Assembly (NCBI GenBank): GCA_907163375.1
Contig: CAJQUW010003459.1
Location: 77,001 to 141,000, forward strand
Length of the DNA: 64,000 nucleotides
Source: Prostheceraeus crozeri
Taxonomy: Eukaryota; Platyhelminthes; Polycladida; Euryleptidae
Reading direction: 5' to 3'
Of the stretch, positions 23,801-38,800 are shown in pieces. A program made the translations under genes and the position numbers. The notes below the pieces were generated by a model. That model was not told the origin of the DNA. It was given only the letters and a program-made list of their open reading frames with translations, and ran no database searches. Position 1 is the first letter of the stretch. The number at the start of each line of letters is the position of its first letter.

Positions 23801-26800
23801 ATCTTTTTTTATTTTTTTTGCGATGGCCTCCCTTCACCCCTTATAGCCATCCACATCCACCACTGATATTTTATTTTTGAAGATCAGAAATTACAGTTTA
23901 CAATTATATGTACAGTATACACGTATAAACTTTAGATGTATATGTATATAAAACGAAACAGAAGATACGTCTCAGCCAAATCGGCTTCATTCACAGCAAT
24001 TCAACGATAAGAGAGTTTTTTGAAAAAATCACAGTTCAACAAATTCGCTTTGTCCTACACGTAGGATCATTGCTCGGCAATGCGGAGGAACGTTTGACCG
24101 CTTTTTTTATCGACGCCTGGATAATTTTTGATTGTAATTTTTCAACTTTCTCATTTGCTGCATCTTTATCTCTAGATGCTTTGATGGCAACGTTCTCCGC
24201 TTTTTCCAGCAGACGTTGTCCTTGTTTGATCATGTCTAAAGCTCTTTTTTGTCAATAATTCCTGGTGTCACAATACTCCTGGTGTAACGATGTAGGCATG
24301 CATACCGTATTTATCTAATTACTGTATACATAGATAAGGTACACTTCCAAATGTGTGGCGCACCCCTAAAATTTAGGAAAAAGACGCATAAGACATACTA
24401 AGCTAATCAAGAAAAAACGGTAGCAACTATCCTTGTACGAGCGTAGTTTGTAGTAAAGAACTGAAGTTTCGAAAAGCAAGTGTTTTTATCAGAAATCAGA
24501 TCGTCATCAGACATAAATAACTGAATGTCGTTTTAGATAGCAGTCTCTCGGTCGAAGGTATTATCTTAATTTCGGTTCGGAAATCTATTTTTTCTATTTT
24601 TTCAGCCCCGTGTATATAAGACGCGGGAATATTTTTGAGTTTCCGAGTAGAATACACGTCACGTACAGAGTCAGTAGAGTCTAATACACGGTAAAATACG
24701 GTAATTCATACGAACAGTCTTGCTAAACATGAAAGGCGGTGGTACTTCAACGGGCGACAAACTCTTTTGTCTACCACCTGCATTAGTACAAAAAAATGTA
24801 GAAATTTACAAGCAATATGAACGAAAAAAGAGCGAAAAAAGAGTGAAATAAGAGTATTTCCAAATATCCTGTAAAAAAAGAGTGACTCTTTTAAAAAAGA
24901 GTAGTGTGGCAGGCCTGTACTGCAATAATTCTGACAATTTTTCAAAGAATGAAAGAGCGTGCACACCACATTCCACGTTGCATCCGAGATATTCTCTTCT
25001 ACCGTTTCAACTGTTGAGAGTGGACGCCAGCAGAAAATGGAAATCGGGCCTGTACACGACTGCTAGTAAGTAAAAATTTCTTCATTCGGTCTGTAGTGCG
25101 GAAAGCACAACACTTTCTAAAAGAGTTCCTATTTGAAGTCACTCTGCCGATGGCGCAGTGTAAAGCTGCTCAAATTTCTCGTTTTAAAAGGAGCATGATA
25201 TTTTTTACAACTTTTCCAAACAACCGCTTGTATGTTTGACATCGTCTTTCTATATCCTGTCATTCAATGCTCCCTAAAGCAATACAGTTCCTAACGGTTG
25301 ATAGTAATAATGACATCTTTATTTGACTCGGTGAGTGCGTCAATCAAAAAAGCATGAAAATAATAATATAAAAGTGAAATGAACGGCTAAAATTATAAAG
25401 CAAAGTCACATGCTACAAAACTTTAAAAAAAGAATTGCTCGGTCGTTTAGTCTTCACAGGAGGTGGACGGACAGGAAACTGGCTTCGCTTTGGTGAAATT
25501 GCGAGACAGGAAGCACTCAGGTAAAGAATGTGAGGGACTGAGTAATCTTTGCGAACAATTTCCGACATGAGGATTCCGCAACCTCGAGGACGGGTGATTG
25601 GGGAGAGACACGGATGATCTTAAAGGCCCTCATTTCCAACCGAGTCAGCATACTAGAGAGACAAAGGCAATTTACAAATTGCAGGACAGCAATACAAGAG
25701 CACTGGTCGAAACGAATGTGTTGTAAACTTTCACAATTATCGCAGGAGAGCATCTAGATTTACGCATTAGACGGCGAACGAAGAGACGACGAGAACGCTT
25801 TGTCGCTTCATGACCATGTTCTCGACTTGTAAATTCCATCTCATGTTGTTGGGCAAAATAATACCAAGTAGCTTCAAAGAGCTCAACGGTGTACTCTAAT
25901 TTAAGAATCAAACTACTCAGAACATAATATTTCTTCATTATCTGAAATACACGGCTTATTCCTTTTATATCACCGAGACAATTCTTTCGGTATGAGATAA
26001 GAAAACATAATTCAGACTTAACGTCTAAGTGGGTCAATAATTATACATCCACATGAAATTGCAAGTAACTTTGACATAGTAGATTATTTAGTTTAGTATT
26101 TATTCCAATGAAAACAAATTTAGTGATACAACTGAGCGTATGGTATCACGTGCATGATTTCGCCATACTAAAATCAATGATCCAAAAATGTTTAAAGCAA
26201 AAATTACTAAAAAGGTATGGAAAGTCCTACGATCGTGAAAATTAAATGATATAACAGACTGATTAAAGCACACAGAAACAGCAATATAGAATAACTGTAA
26301 AATTTTATTACGAATGCTCCGTAGCCGTTCCTTTAGAGCTGCAATTAGGCTAGAAGTGCAATTAAAACAATTAATTAAACGGTCGTTCATGTTGAAGTTC
26401 CGATCTGATGATATACAGCTTGGATTTAAAACTCCTGGCCTTATATATAAAGAAAAACAATCTACGTGTACTATTTTAAATTACACAGCCTCCTATTTGA
26501 AAAACCCACCAAAATTATTATTTAAAAACCCAAAACCCCTCGGGGGTATTTAAATATGCCAACCCTGCTGAGCACTTAGGGTTGGGAGCCTGATATCGGT
26601 GGACCAGTTTATCACGTGATCCCATTCGCCTTGAAATGAGCCGTCTCTAGAATTACGGATGAAGTGCAGAATTGCTACGTCGTCGGCGTATTTGATCATT
26701 TTACTATTGTCACTAAGGAGGGCTAGGCTATCGAGAACGATGCAAAACAGTAAAGGCCCAATGACACTACCCTGAGAACTCCTGATGTTCTTTGAGTACA

Positions 26801-29800
26801 ACTCGACGAAGATGCTCCTACACGAGTTTTCTGTCTCCTATTGCTCAAAAAGTCAGTAATCCAATTCACTGCTTCGTATGGGAAAGTTTCTTGAAGAAAT
26901 TCTTGAGAGTATTAGGAAGGCTCCTATTTTGAGGCTTTCCCTGGAACCATTTTGACTTGATGCCATTATACAAGCGGTTGCAGATCACCTCAAAAGCCTG
27001 AAACCGTGAATCCATTGCAGCTTCCAATGCTCGAATTAATTTTGAACTTACCTTGTGCTTGTATTTCAGCTTCACAAATTCGGGAAGGGGACAGATAGTT
27101 CCCCGGTTGAGATATAAACCCTCCAGGACCATAAACTTTCGCGTCACTCGTGCACGATTTGGATCACGAGCATCTTCCTTTGCAGCGTCTTGTAGCAGCC
27201 TGTCCAAATGTTCGAAGTCGTTGTGTCGAAAGTAATGAACACGCGAGCGTGAAGCCACGATGCCCTGTGGAATGAAATCACAGTATTCTCAATTCATGCA
27301 AAACTTCAGTCATCTGAGTCCTGGAATATTTTTTTTCTTTTTTACGGATTTTACGTCACTTTTTACCCCTACTGGGGCCTTGGACGGTGCTGACTTAAGT
27401 CAGACTTTGTTTGGAGCGTTGTGGTGCTTTGTAGTCCGGATGCCCTTCCTGCCGACTTCCAATGACACTTTCCGGGTTCGACCTCTGGACCATGAGATCG
27501 CTAGTCCAAGTACGCAACCACTGTGCTACGGACACCAATATAGTGTGAATAATTCTCCATAGCAAGTGTAAGGACTTCAAAGACGCGGGATTAAAGACAC
27601 AACATAAAGCCATGAATTCTTACCATACACGGTGTATAAATGCTAGTCGAATGAAAGCATTTTCATACAACAAAAGTCTAGCGAACATGATTATATTCGC
27701 TTCAATCTCTTCCATCTCGAAACGCTTCCTCTCTGGACTACTTCGTGTGAAGCAAGGTGGCATCTGCTGACTTGATTGAAGGTTCAACCAGGTCTGAACC
27801 CGCTTGAACCATGTGTAAACCTTGGTTTAAACTAGGGCTGTGCGCGGTGCACCGAAACTTTCGGATGTTGATCAAATTGACATCTTACCGCGTAGTTTTA
27901 ATGAAAATCCATTTTACCTACGTTTCACAGCAAATGAAGCTTTAACGTCACTACTACTCCCCTTTTGGAGGATTGGACGGTGCTGGCATAATCAGACTTT
28001 TCTAGAACGTTGTGGTACTTCTAGTCCGGATGCCTTTCCTGCCGACTTCCGTGTACACTCTCGGGACTCGACCTCTGGAGCGAAAGATCGCTAGGCCAAG
28101 CACTTAACCACTGCGCCACGGAGACCACGAATACATATGGACAATTCCACACGTTACGTTATTTCACACGCATTTCCTGAAATTGGAATTTAGTTTTTCA
28201 TCAGAAGTAATGCCATTTCTCATTATATCTGAATGGATTCCAATCAAGCTTACGATCAAAATGAAGGATGCATCATCGGAAAAGTGCAAAATATTGACGA
28301 TTTTACGCGAAAAACATTTTATGACAAAGTTAAGACGTTGCGCGAATGCAACATCAGTTTTTTGACATGCTGCACTAATTTATTTTTCTGCGAATTAAGG
28401 CGACATTTTCAATCTTTCTTTTATGTGGACATGTTCTAGACACACTCTTCTTTAAGTAGTGGTATGAAGTAAGTCTCATCATGCAACTTCCAAACAAACT
28501 AGGAATCATCGCAAGCAGTGGCTTTATGTATTTGGTTGACACTTCGTGACCTGCAGGTGTCCAACGAACAGAATTAAATACTTTGTTTATCTGCTTCGGT
28601 TTGCTAGAAGTGTGATTAATACGAAATTGACGGGACATAGAGGAACCTATTAAGTGGGCAAAAAGGAATTCCTGATACCTTACAGAGATAGGAAAAAAGG
28701 TCGTGCGTTGCTTGCGGATTAATGTGAGTTCCAGCGAAGTGCTTCGATTGCCAAAATTCCTTCAGATTCGAAGAATTCAGATCATTGCGCACAAGTTTTC
28801 TCCATAATATTGGCCCTTCCGATCATTATTAAAGAAAGTAGGATGCATACGAAAATTAGTTCACTTGATGTTTTCACATTCTCTCCTCGGCATTGCTCAC
28901 TGTATAGTGTATGCATTGAATCGAAGCCAGACATCGATGTGTGCGAAGTGATATCACAGCACGCACGTATATCTCACTGGCTCTGGTGCCATCTGCTGGC
29001 AGCTCATTGTTTGCCGTTTCCAATAGCAAGCGATACACGAATCATCCACTCGAGAACGAGCAAGTTGTCTAATTCTGTGATGTGCCATTTCGATATTAGG
29101 GTTACATACAATTCTCCCTTTCTAGGAAACCGAAGCGCGCGCAGATGAATCTAATTCTGTCGTCCAACGAGGTTGGCCCTTATGCTCATCGCATGGTCAT
29201 TCCCAGTTTCTGTTCGCAAAAGTCGAGCAGCTTCATATGATCTAATCCGATAATCGCAACGTGATGAATTCGTTTTGGATACTGGATTTTCGGTGCGTGT
29301 CAGAAAACATTCCTTGCCATGTAGTGTTTCGCAAATGACTATGTAGTCCCACGCAGCGACCGTAAGGAGTAGTCTTCTGTAAATGCATTACATGCAATTG
29401 TTGATGTAGGTCGACTGGCAGCACTGATATCTTGAGCAACCCAAACTGATTGAAGAAAAGTATAAAACTTGGCAAAACTGCACGATAATTAAGTTATCAT
29501 AACTAAATTATAAAATGTTCATCTCTTTAAAACTCCCTTTTCACTTGCAATTCTAAATGACTAGTAATTCCGGTTGCATATTCAATGTTAACATCCTTTA
29601 CAGACATTAATAGCACTTTCAGTAGTTTAGGCTCTAGTCGATGCCCACAAACGGACAGAAGCATAAAAAAATCATGCTGACTATAGGCCCTATGCAGATA
29701 TAAGTAATCATGCTACTTATATATTGATAAAAGTAGTACTCATTTCTTTAATGCTTTTGAACGAACTCTTCCACCGAGCTATACACACAATTTTTCAGGA

Positions 29801-32800
29801 TACTGGAAAACAATTTTCTAAATGATTAGACTGGAGCTGCATTCTTTCGTAAAGTTGAGCACTCCATGTAACTCCTATGCTGAGCTACAATTTCGAACAT
29901 CATTAGGTCACAGCACTTGTCTTGGAATCTTCTTCTCAAAAACGTGTTGAAAATTCCTAGTATGACATAATTTTGAAAAGCGCGGGAGCCATGTTACAAT
30001 AAAATAGCTAAAAGACTTGGTGCCTACTCATCAAGTCACCGTACTCATGTGTACGTAGATGGACAAATGAATGATCAGAAATTTTAGCCAAATCAAAAAA
30101 TTAAAGGATATTGCGAATGTTCCATTAATGGGCGTTTTCTCAATCGATTCGGCACCGGAGTGCCTATGAATCAACCCATCGAACTCTAAAATGTCTACTA
30201 CCAAAACCATACCGTGAGTGTTCGGATGCTGATAAGCGTCCATTTGACAGTGTGACCGCATATCGCTACGACGATAAGATTTTCAAAATGCTCTATTAAA
30301 CATATAAACTCTATTTGTGAACATAAAGCGGATCTGAAAATAGACAATGTGACATGATTCACTTGCCTTGCTTTACACCCAAATTTTGCAAGTTTTTTAG
30401 GTAGGTTGAAGGTCGTGAAACGAAAAATGTCATTTTTCCGTTACGACGTTACACATGTAATTTCAGTCCCACATGTCAACTTTTTAACCAAATAAAAGAA
30501 AGTGAGATTGCTTTCGAAGAGGCACTCGATTTATGACTGGAATGAGTAGCAAGCATCTGCTATATTTGAATAAATCTGAAATTAGTACAAGAGCAAATAA
30601 TAAAAATGGCAACCTTTCTATTTTTCTGGTTTTCATTTTTTATATTTAATCAGTTATTTTGTGACGGATGTCAAATTTCCGTGGTAAATTGAATGTTTTC
30701 TGGAAAATGTAAGTGTCAAGGATGATGCTTGTGCAATCGAAAACAAGCTCCGATGTGCTTCAGAATATTATCCATTTGTTGAAATGGTGACATGCGCGTG
30801 GAGTTGCCTACGTCACTTTTTTTTACATTCTTCTCAATATCAGGAAATGCATCGAATATTTTATGATAAAGAGTTAATTTTCAAAATGTTTCAGTTTCAT
30901 GATGCAGAAATTTAAAGTTTGAAATGAATTGATAAATGTATATGAATTATGTTCTGGTTGGATAAATTATATTTTATCCTAAAATTATTTAGAATTTTGT
31001 ACTTCAAATTCATGGTAAATCAGCTTAAGCCACAAAATCCCAATTTCTGCGACATCTCTATTTTGGAATCTTAGCGGCCAGCGTTCCATCCGAATTACTT
31101 TTAGGCACGCGGCAAAATTGTAGCATCATAGAGAGACTGCTTCAAGCAGAGTAATGTCGAGATGTTGACCTTCTTGCATAGTAACTTGTAGATTGCGGTG
31201 ACATTGTTCTGGAACTTTCTACATTTCTTGATGATTTCAGGCATTGTATTTTATGATTTTGAGAAAAAAATCAACAATGAAGCTCCTACTTTATATGCTT
31301 TGCTACTACATTTTTAGAAGCAATTAAAAATCCGACGTCTCATCCGCCTCTGACTTAGTAGTTTAGTCGTTGTAATTTTTTCCCATTTTTTTTGTTGCAT
31401 ATCATTATTATGTCTCTTCTCATCCAGTCAAAAGAATTCCATTAAACCATCATGGAAACGTACGGGCTAGGTATGATGAGAGTCACTTGCAAGCATTGGA
31501 AAAATAAAATTAAAAGATGCCAATACAAGTCAGCTTTGAGATCTTTAGCACTTTTTGAACTATCCTATCACTTAATAAAATTTGCATGGAATTCTAGATA
31601 ATAGGAGCCACAGAATCAGTTTCGTCTGCGCGCTTCTTCGGCTTCCTAGAATGGAAGAATCGTATCTAGCGTTAATATCGGAATGGCACATCCACAGAAT
31701 TAGATTCATCTGCGCGTGTCTTCGGCTTCCTGGAAATGAAGAATCATATCTAACCTCAATATCGAAATGGCACATCACAGAATTAGACAACTTGCTCCTT
31801 TTCGAATGGATAATTCGTGTATCGCTTGCTATTGGAAATGGCAAACAACAAGCTGTCAGCAGAGGGCACCAGAGCCAGTGAGATATGCGTGTGTGCTGTG
31901 ATATCACTTCGCACACACCAAAACACACATCGCTGTCTAGACTAACATTCGATTCAATGTATACACTATACAGTGAGGAATGTCGAGGAGAGAATGTGAA
32001 AGCATCAAGTGAACTAATTTCCGTATGCATCCTACTTTTTTTAATAATGATCCGAAGGGCCAACATTATGGAGCGAACATGTGAGCAATAATTTGAATTC
32101 TTCGAATCTGAAGGAATTTTGGCAATCGAAGCACTTCGCTGGAACTCACATTAATCCGCAAGCGACGCACGACCTTTTTTCCTATCTCTGTAAGGTATCA
32201 GGAATTCCTTTTTGCCCACTTAATAGGTTCCTCGATGTGTCGTCGATTTCGTATTAATCACACTTCTAGCAAACCGAAGCAGATAAACAAAATACTTAAT
32301 TCTGTGATATGAGCATTCACTATAAAAGATACAGACTTTAACTTCAAGATTTTAAAGTTTTGATTAACTATCACAGGAAAATCTAGAGCGCGAATCAAAT
32401 TCTATTACAGGTTTACTTATATAAATGTTTCAGGTAAACTTATCAGAATTTTTACCGGTTGTCACACCCGGTGTACCGGTGCGAACAAGTGTGGATAGCG
32501 CACAGCCCCAGTTTAAAATAAAGCGACCAATGATGTTCGGTAAACTAATCAAATATTATAGGCTGTATCAAGGTTTTTGAAGGAAAATGTTATGGACCCT
32601 GTAGGGACCCGAAATTTTTCCATCTAAAATTCACAATTAGAGATCTTTTTGAGCACCATCGTTGATGTTAAGCTTTGTCATTTTATGGATGAATTATGAT
32701 CGAATCGAGATTTTCTATGTTGATATTCCCTGAAACCATGTACGCACTTTACAGCATATACCGACATGACATGCTTCTGGCTCAGTATTACCACAGGTGC

Positions 32801-35800
32801 AGCCCAGGATACAGTAAAATTTCATCAATCATTTTATAGTAGTGGCAGCGTCATCGAGAAAGTCGGCATCGTCGAACGCTGCCGCCGAGTGCCACAGCTG
32901 CGATGCATCTTCCTGGACAGAGCCCTCGTCGTCGTCCACCTCGGTTTTCTGCGCCGTTTCATTTTATTCCTCGACCTTCTTACCATATGCCAGTACATCC
33001 TTCACGCCGCGAGGAGTGACCTTGTGCAGTTCCTTTTCGTCAAGCCGCTTTTCCGCGATCGAGTTCGCCTGTTCGTCGCTAAGAGCGCGCGGTCCATTGA
33101 ACGAGATCTGCAGCAGCGCGTTGAGCATGGCAGTGAACAGGCGGTTGCGCATAAAAGATTTAACGTGCTTCAGGGCAGAGAAACCGCACACGATTCCTGT
33201 CCAAGAGACTCGTTTGTGTGATAGAATAGATGCGTGATTGATCGCTCAGTAAGGTATATTCACCTTATTTAATTGACATCATGGCTGCCTTCACTCAGTG
33301 TCAGCTCTCACGTTGCGATCATCGAATTGTCATAAGATATTTATAGTTGGGCAAGAGACATGGAAATATATCAAGAAATGCAGAAAGTCTACGTCACCGA
33401 TGTTCCAATTATCCAGTTCAGACAATTCGCAAGTGGGTTACTGCAGTCTCAGAACAGATATTTCCTCTAAAACTTTTTCTCTAATTATAGGGACCCGATT
33501 CGGGTCCCTAAAACACCGCAAAAAATCCTGGGCCATATGATTACTTAACGAACTTCCTAAAAGCAATAATCAAAGCAAACATTGCTCTTCAAAAAATAAT
33601 ATTTCAGTTGAGGCGGCATAAAGTTGCCAGTAAAGATGATTGATTCTCCTTTTTGAATAGTATTTACAATGACTATATTTACAAAATCAATGCATGCTTG
33701 AAAAGATAACATCACAATATCGGATATAACAGAAACTAGAATGAAAGTATGAAAGTAGCCTACAAATATTTCCGACATTCAATATTTCAATGATGTGAAA
33801 AAAATCAGCTTTCTCTCCCGAGTAATTTAATGCCACAAATAATTACGAATAAAAAATATGTACACAGCCGACGTTTCGGGTCCAGACCCTTTCTCAAGGC
33901 AAGGCAGCAATAAAAATTCAAATATTCAATTATTCAAATAATTCAAATATTGAATTATTCAATATTTCATCTGAATGTGCATATACGAGCACATTCCAGC
34001 GTGTACCTAATTTGTATAATTTAAATTCTATCACTTTGTACACGCAATTCATTCAAGCAGTAGGCTATATTATGGCATAATGATATCCTTTAAAAAATTG
34101 CACAAGGAAATAACTAAGGACTTTGTCATTTGACCCAGAAAGGAGATCATTCTTAAGAATAACATGTTCTAATAAAAGCTCTTTACTCAACATATGATTT
34201 CATCCACATAATTACAGTGCTCTACTATACATCGCAAATATAAACATGAAAATAAGCTAAAAATTCCTCATTATCATCATGAAACGTGGTGGTGACTGCA
34301 GAACTAGCTGGCAACAACTTTTCCATTGTAGGAGTCTCTACTTAAGTGCATCACTTCGGATCCCGCCCAATAAGATTCGCCGTAATAAGATGTTCAGAGG
34401 TTGCTTACTTCTGCATGGAAATCGGAAGACTTCAGTACCTTACAAGGATAGGAAAGTAACCTTCCTTTTTGGTGGGAAATTTTTCAGAAAACCCTTGAAA
34501 TGAGATCAAATGCATTGAAAGACTAAAATCTCCTCGTGGATGATGAGATCGCTTACCTGCCGAATGGCGAATGACACAGCCTCATCCGCGTAGATGATGT
34601 CGTTCCGTTTGGCATACGCCGGAATGGCACTGGCCACCGTTGAGAAACCGTAACTGTACAGAACTGCTTCCTCTCCTTTCATGAACTCCGCAATGTTCTT
34701 CTCCAAACGCAGATGAACGTCCATCGTTCCATAGAAGCCACGTGGCCCGCACGAGCCGACACCGTAGTGACGCAGGGCCGTCACAGCCGCGTTCTCTACA
34801 CCTCCATCTCCCACGAAATTTAGATAATTGTAGGAGGCGACATTCAGACACCGCAAAGGAGCTGAGTCTCCGCTGCTAGGCTCTCCATCTTCAGTGATCT
34901 GCAAAATAGAATGATGCATGCCTGCATTCACAGAAATCGTCGGGACTCTTTAAACCAACATCACTGGAGAGAAAATTGAGGATAAGTAGCTTCATTTTGC
35001 AACGTATCTTGTCTCTAGGCTTGTGCAGTTCAGATAATTCGAATTCAGTTCGGTTCTGCTTTCAATGAAGCAAATGCGGGTATTTTCCAATCGATCTAAA
35101 CTTCTACAATAAAATCCCTTACAGTTCGTAGGCTTGCTGATTTTCCATTATCTTTGCTGTTACACATTAGCACAGGGGTCTCACTCCAAAATTATGGATT
35201 TTTGCCACTTTTTTCCTTTTAAACTGATGATTGTGGAATAATAGGATGGATAAATACAACAAATAATGTTTGCCGCTACATGTCAGATCTTTTTTATTCA
35301 AATTACATTCCTACTATTGTCCTGTTGTAAACTTTCAAGAAGCTAGATTTCAAGTTCCGTACTTCTTCGAATAGTAGTCGAGGCTACTATAAAAAAAGGG
35401 CCATCCGACTCATAGAAAGTTTGTTGAAGATTAGTCATCGTGTGAATGTGACTTTCATCGATATTGAAATCTACTATTTAACTTATCTTTAATTAGTTAA
35501 AGCCTATTTTAATTGATCAACTGAAATTTAGCCGACAATAAAATTGCCAATATAATATTCAAATGAGTTTTTGAAGGATGAGATCCTTAAGTTTAAATTA
35601 AGTTTTAATTTTCCTTAAGTAGCATTTTTGATGCTTATTAGTTTTAAATAAATAAGCTTTGCTGTTATTTAGTGTGTAATTTTTCGTGGGCAGTGCCACA
35701 TCATCAGGAATGTATCTCACGGTATCCAATTGTATGCATTCTCCAGGCTGCGTACTTTTACACCAAAAGTCTTTTTTCATAGAAGCCAGTGTTGAGACGT

Positions 35801-38800
35801 GATTCCAATCTCGTATTCATCTCACCAACTCTACTTTCCCGATGGCTTTATTTGTGATGTGGCTCGTTCATACTTGTAACTCATGGAATGTGATATGTAG
35901 GAGTTATACAAAGAAACCTGTTGAACCCTTGTAATAGTGTCGCACTAGATGAACGACTTAGACCTATTTGATTTAGACCCCTAGATTTCTCCTATAGACT
36001 GGTCCAGAGGTAGAACTTCCATGCTACTGCTCTGCAGTCCCGTTCCCAGATTCTACAGGACTCGAAAGAGCGTGACATATTATCTGATGTGTAGTAAGTC
36101 ATATAGATGTGTGTTGATTTTCATCAAATGTGTGAAGAAAAAACATGCTACATGTGTACTCAATTGGGTCGGTTACAATCGTCCTAGCCACAGCTGGCTA
36201 GGCGTTCTTCATCCCGGTTGCGGCTCGGCTCGAGATAAAATAAAAGCTAAGTTTTCTCCGGCCATGTATGTCTCTATTTTATAGTTTGAACTCCACATAG
36301 ATCTCCGCATAATGTACTCGCACTCTACGTACATATATGGTCTATGCTGGCATTCATATTCAACTATAGCGACATTAGCACTAGTCTACAAATGCACTCA
36401 TGAAAGATGTACGTACAGTTCGATAGCAATACTTTCAACACCGCAGAGACACTGCTGCATATTGTAACATGCGAAGCGGCAGGGGCATATACTAGGTAAA
36501 TATGTAAACAAGGTGTTGTGGAGTGGTCGAGATTCATGGCCGCTATTCGCAGAAATACGGTACAAAGTTAACTTAAATTTGAGAAGCAATTTTTTCTGAA
36601 CGATCGATGTAAAATCAGGCCTAAATTAGGCCACAGGGAACACCAAAAGCCTTGCCACAAAATACTTTTATTATTCGATGAATCATACACCAAAGTTTTA
36701 GTTGCTCGGACTTTGCCATGGCTAAATTAATGACTTTCATGAGAATCAACAGCATTACAATATTATTTGTAGCTGCCATAATATTCTTGAAAACACAGGC
36801 TGAAATTTCCTTTTATAATGTATATTTTGGACATCACAATAAGAACTACTTACTCTTACTTACTTACTCCACGTTTAACGTCCGTTGAATCCCATCTCCT
36901 GGGGCTGGACGGTTGATGGCTCTCCTCCATTCATCTCGGTTGACAGCGAGTTCTTCGGGGATTCCTATTTTCTTCAGATCTTCTGAGACACATTGACGCC
37001 ATGTTCTTCTTGGTCTTCCGACGGCTCGACGCCCTGGGACTTCCATGCTTTCCACTCTGCCCAAGCAGTTTCCCTCAGCTTTCTTTACATGACCGAACCA
37101 TCTCAGACGCCCTCTTCTAACCCGATCTTTCAGCTCCTTCAGACCACACATTCTTGCCACTTCCGCACTTGATCTTCCGTCGCTCCATTTTACTCCTGCC
37201 ATGTATCTCAGCATTCTCCGATCACATGCTCGCAATAGTTCAAACAACTTTTGTGTCAAGGACCATGTTTCTGAGCCATACACAAGGACAGATCGTATGC
37301 AGGACTCATACACATGAGCTCTGGATCTTAGGTGGACACTCTTGTTGTTCAGAAGACTGGCTAACTCTCTCCATTTGGACCAAGCATTAGCTACCCGAGC
37401 TCTCACTGCCCTTTCTACTCCACCTTGGCTGTCCAGCATATCTCCGAGATAGCAAAAGTGGCTAACCTCCTGTATGCTAGGACTACCATCAATTTTTACA
37501 GAGTCGTCTGTCGGAATATTGGTTGTATTTGCGCTTCGACACTTAGGGCATTGGAAATGTGTCACTCCCACCAGAGAGCGCAGATGGTAACATCTTTTAT
37601 GACACCACTTGTGGCATGAGGTACAGAGAATCGAATTCACCCCCAACTCCTTTTCCACAACATCCACACGGCCATTTACCAGATTTGATTGTTTCTTGCT
37701 GTTTCTTCCCTGTCACCATAACCTTCGTCTTCTCCAGGTTAACTTTCATTCCCCTCTTCTCAATGCTGCTTTTCCACCCACAAAGCAATTGCTCCACATT
37801 GTTCTTCGTTTCAGCAGTCAATACGATGTCATCAGCGTACAGGAGCTCCCATGGACCCTCGCCTCGACACTCCTTGGACAGTTCCTCCATCACAGTGATA
37901 AAGAGAAGAGGACTGAGTGCAGAACCTTGATGGACTCCTACCTCTATCATAAACTCCTCCGATGTGCCTGCCATGGAGCTTACCTTTGACGTTGATCTCT
38001 CGTACAATGACATCACAGATGCTACGAGGCCTTCTGGAATCCCTTGACGTCTTAAGGCCCAAGCTATTACTTTTCGTGGAACACTATCGAAGGCTTTTTG
38101 AAGGTCAACAAAAACATGAAACAACCTTTTCTGTTTCATACAGTACTACGATGATGTAATTCTCGCCATTGAGAAGTCATTCACAAAATAATCTAGAGAA
38201 GTTTGAAATAAATGGGTAGGCCCCACAGCTACTATGCAGACACGCAGACTATTTTAAAGGTATTTTAGTAGTGTCACTGGAACAGTGGGTAAGTGCTTGT
38301 TCCAGCGATCTATGATCTAGGAGTTGATCCCTGAAAGTGCCTTTTGTGAATGCGATCTCGTTATTGTTCATTTGTGCTTTGTATTGTTTTCAACCGGAAA
38401 GAGATAGATTTCTAGCTGAAAGCAATCAGGAGTGCTGCCAACACCGCCGCAACGAAGTCAGGAAGCTATGGAACATGAAGTCCAGTTAATCACATGTAGC
38501 AGTTACATTATTGTTGATGAATAATGGTGCTATACTGGCTCTGATTGACCGATTTTCTTTATTTTTGTTTTGCTTGATAGCTTTTGGCTTGTAGAACAAC
38601 ATATTACATAACAAAGGAAACAAATGTAATTTTATAAGAGTGAGGTATGATTTTGTGTAACATTGCTAAATGAAGATCAAATTATTTACTACTTTTTTAT
38701 CTATAACAGGAAAACAACTCAATATTCATGCTTGAAATTTCCAACAATGATATTAGTAAGCACAACTGACATATCTTCCAAATTTCAGAGAAATTCGTTC

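Noticed and set aside
24036-24233. A 65-codon coiled-coil-like minus-strand frame as a host gene
   Set aside because: It sits inside the 23741-24917 TIR element, has no start context or splice sites, and matches no family I recognise.
31572-32066. A 164-codon minus-strand open frame
   Set aside because: It lies within MITE copy 2. The related copies at 28.8 and 57.4 kb have different indels that break it, so it is a chance frame in a repeat.
32766-33237. Plus-strand frames of 151 and 131 codons
   Set aside because: They are shadows of the GC-rich hAT transposase fragment on the opposite strand, kept open by its base composition.
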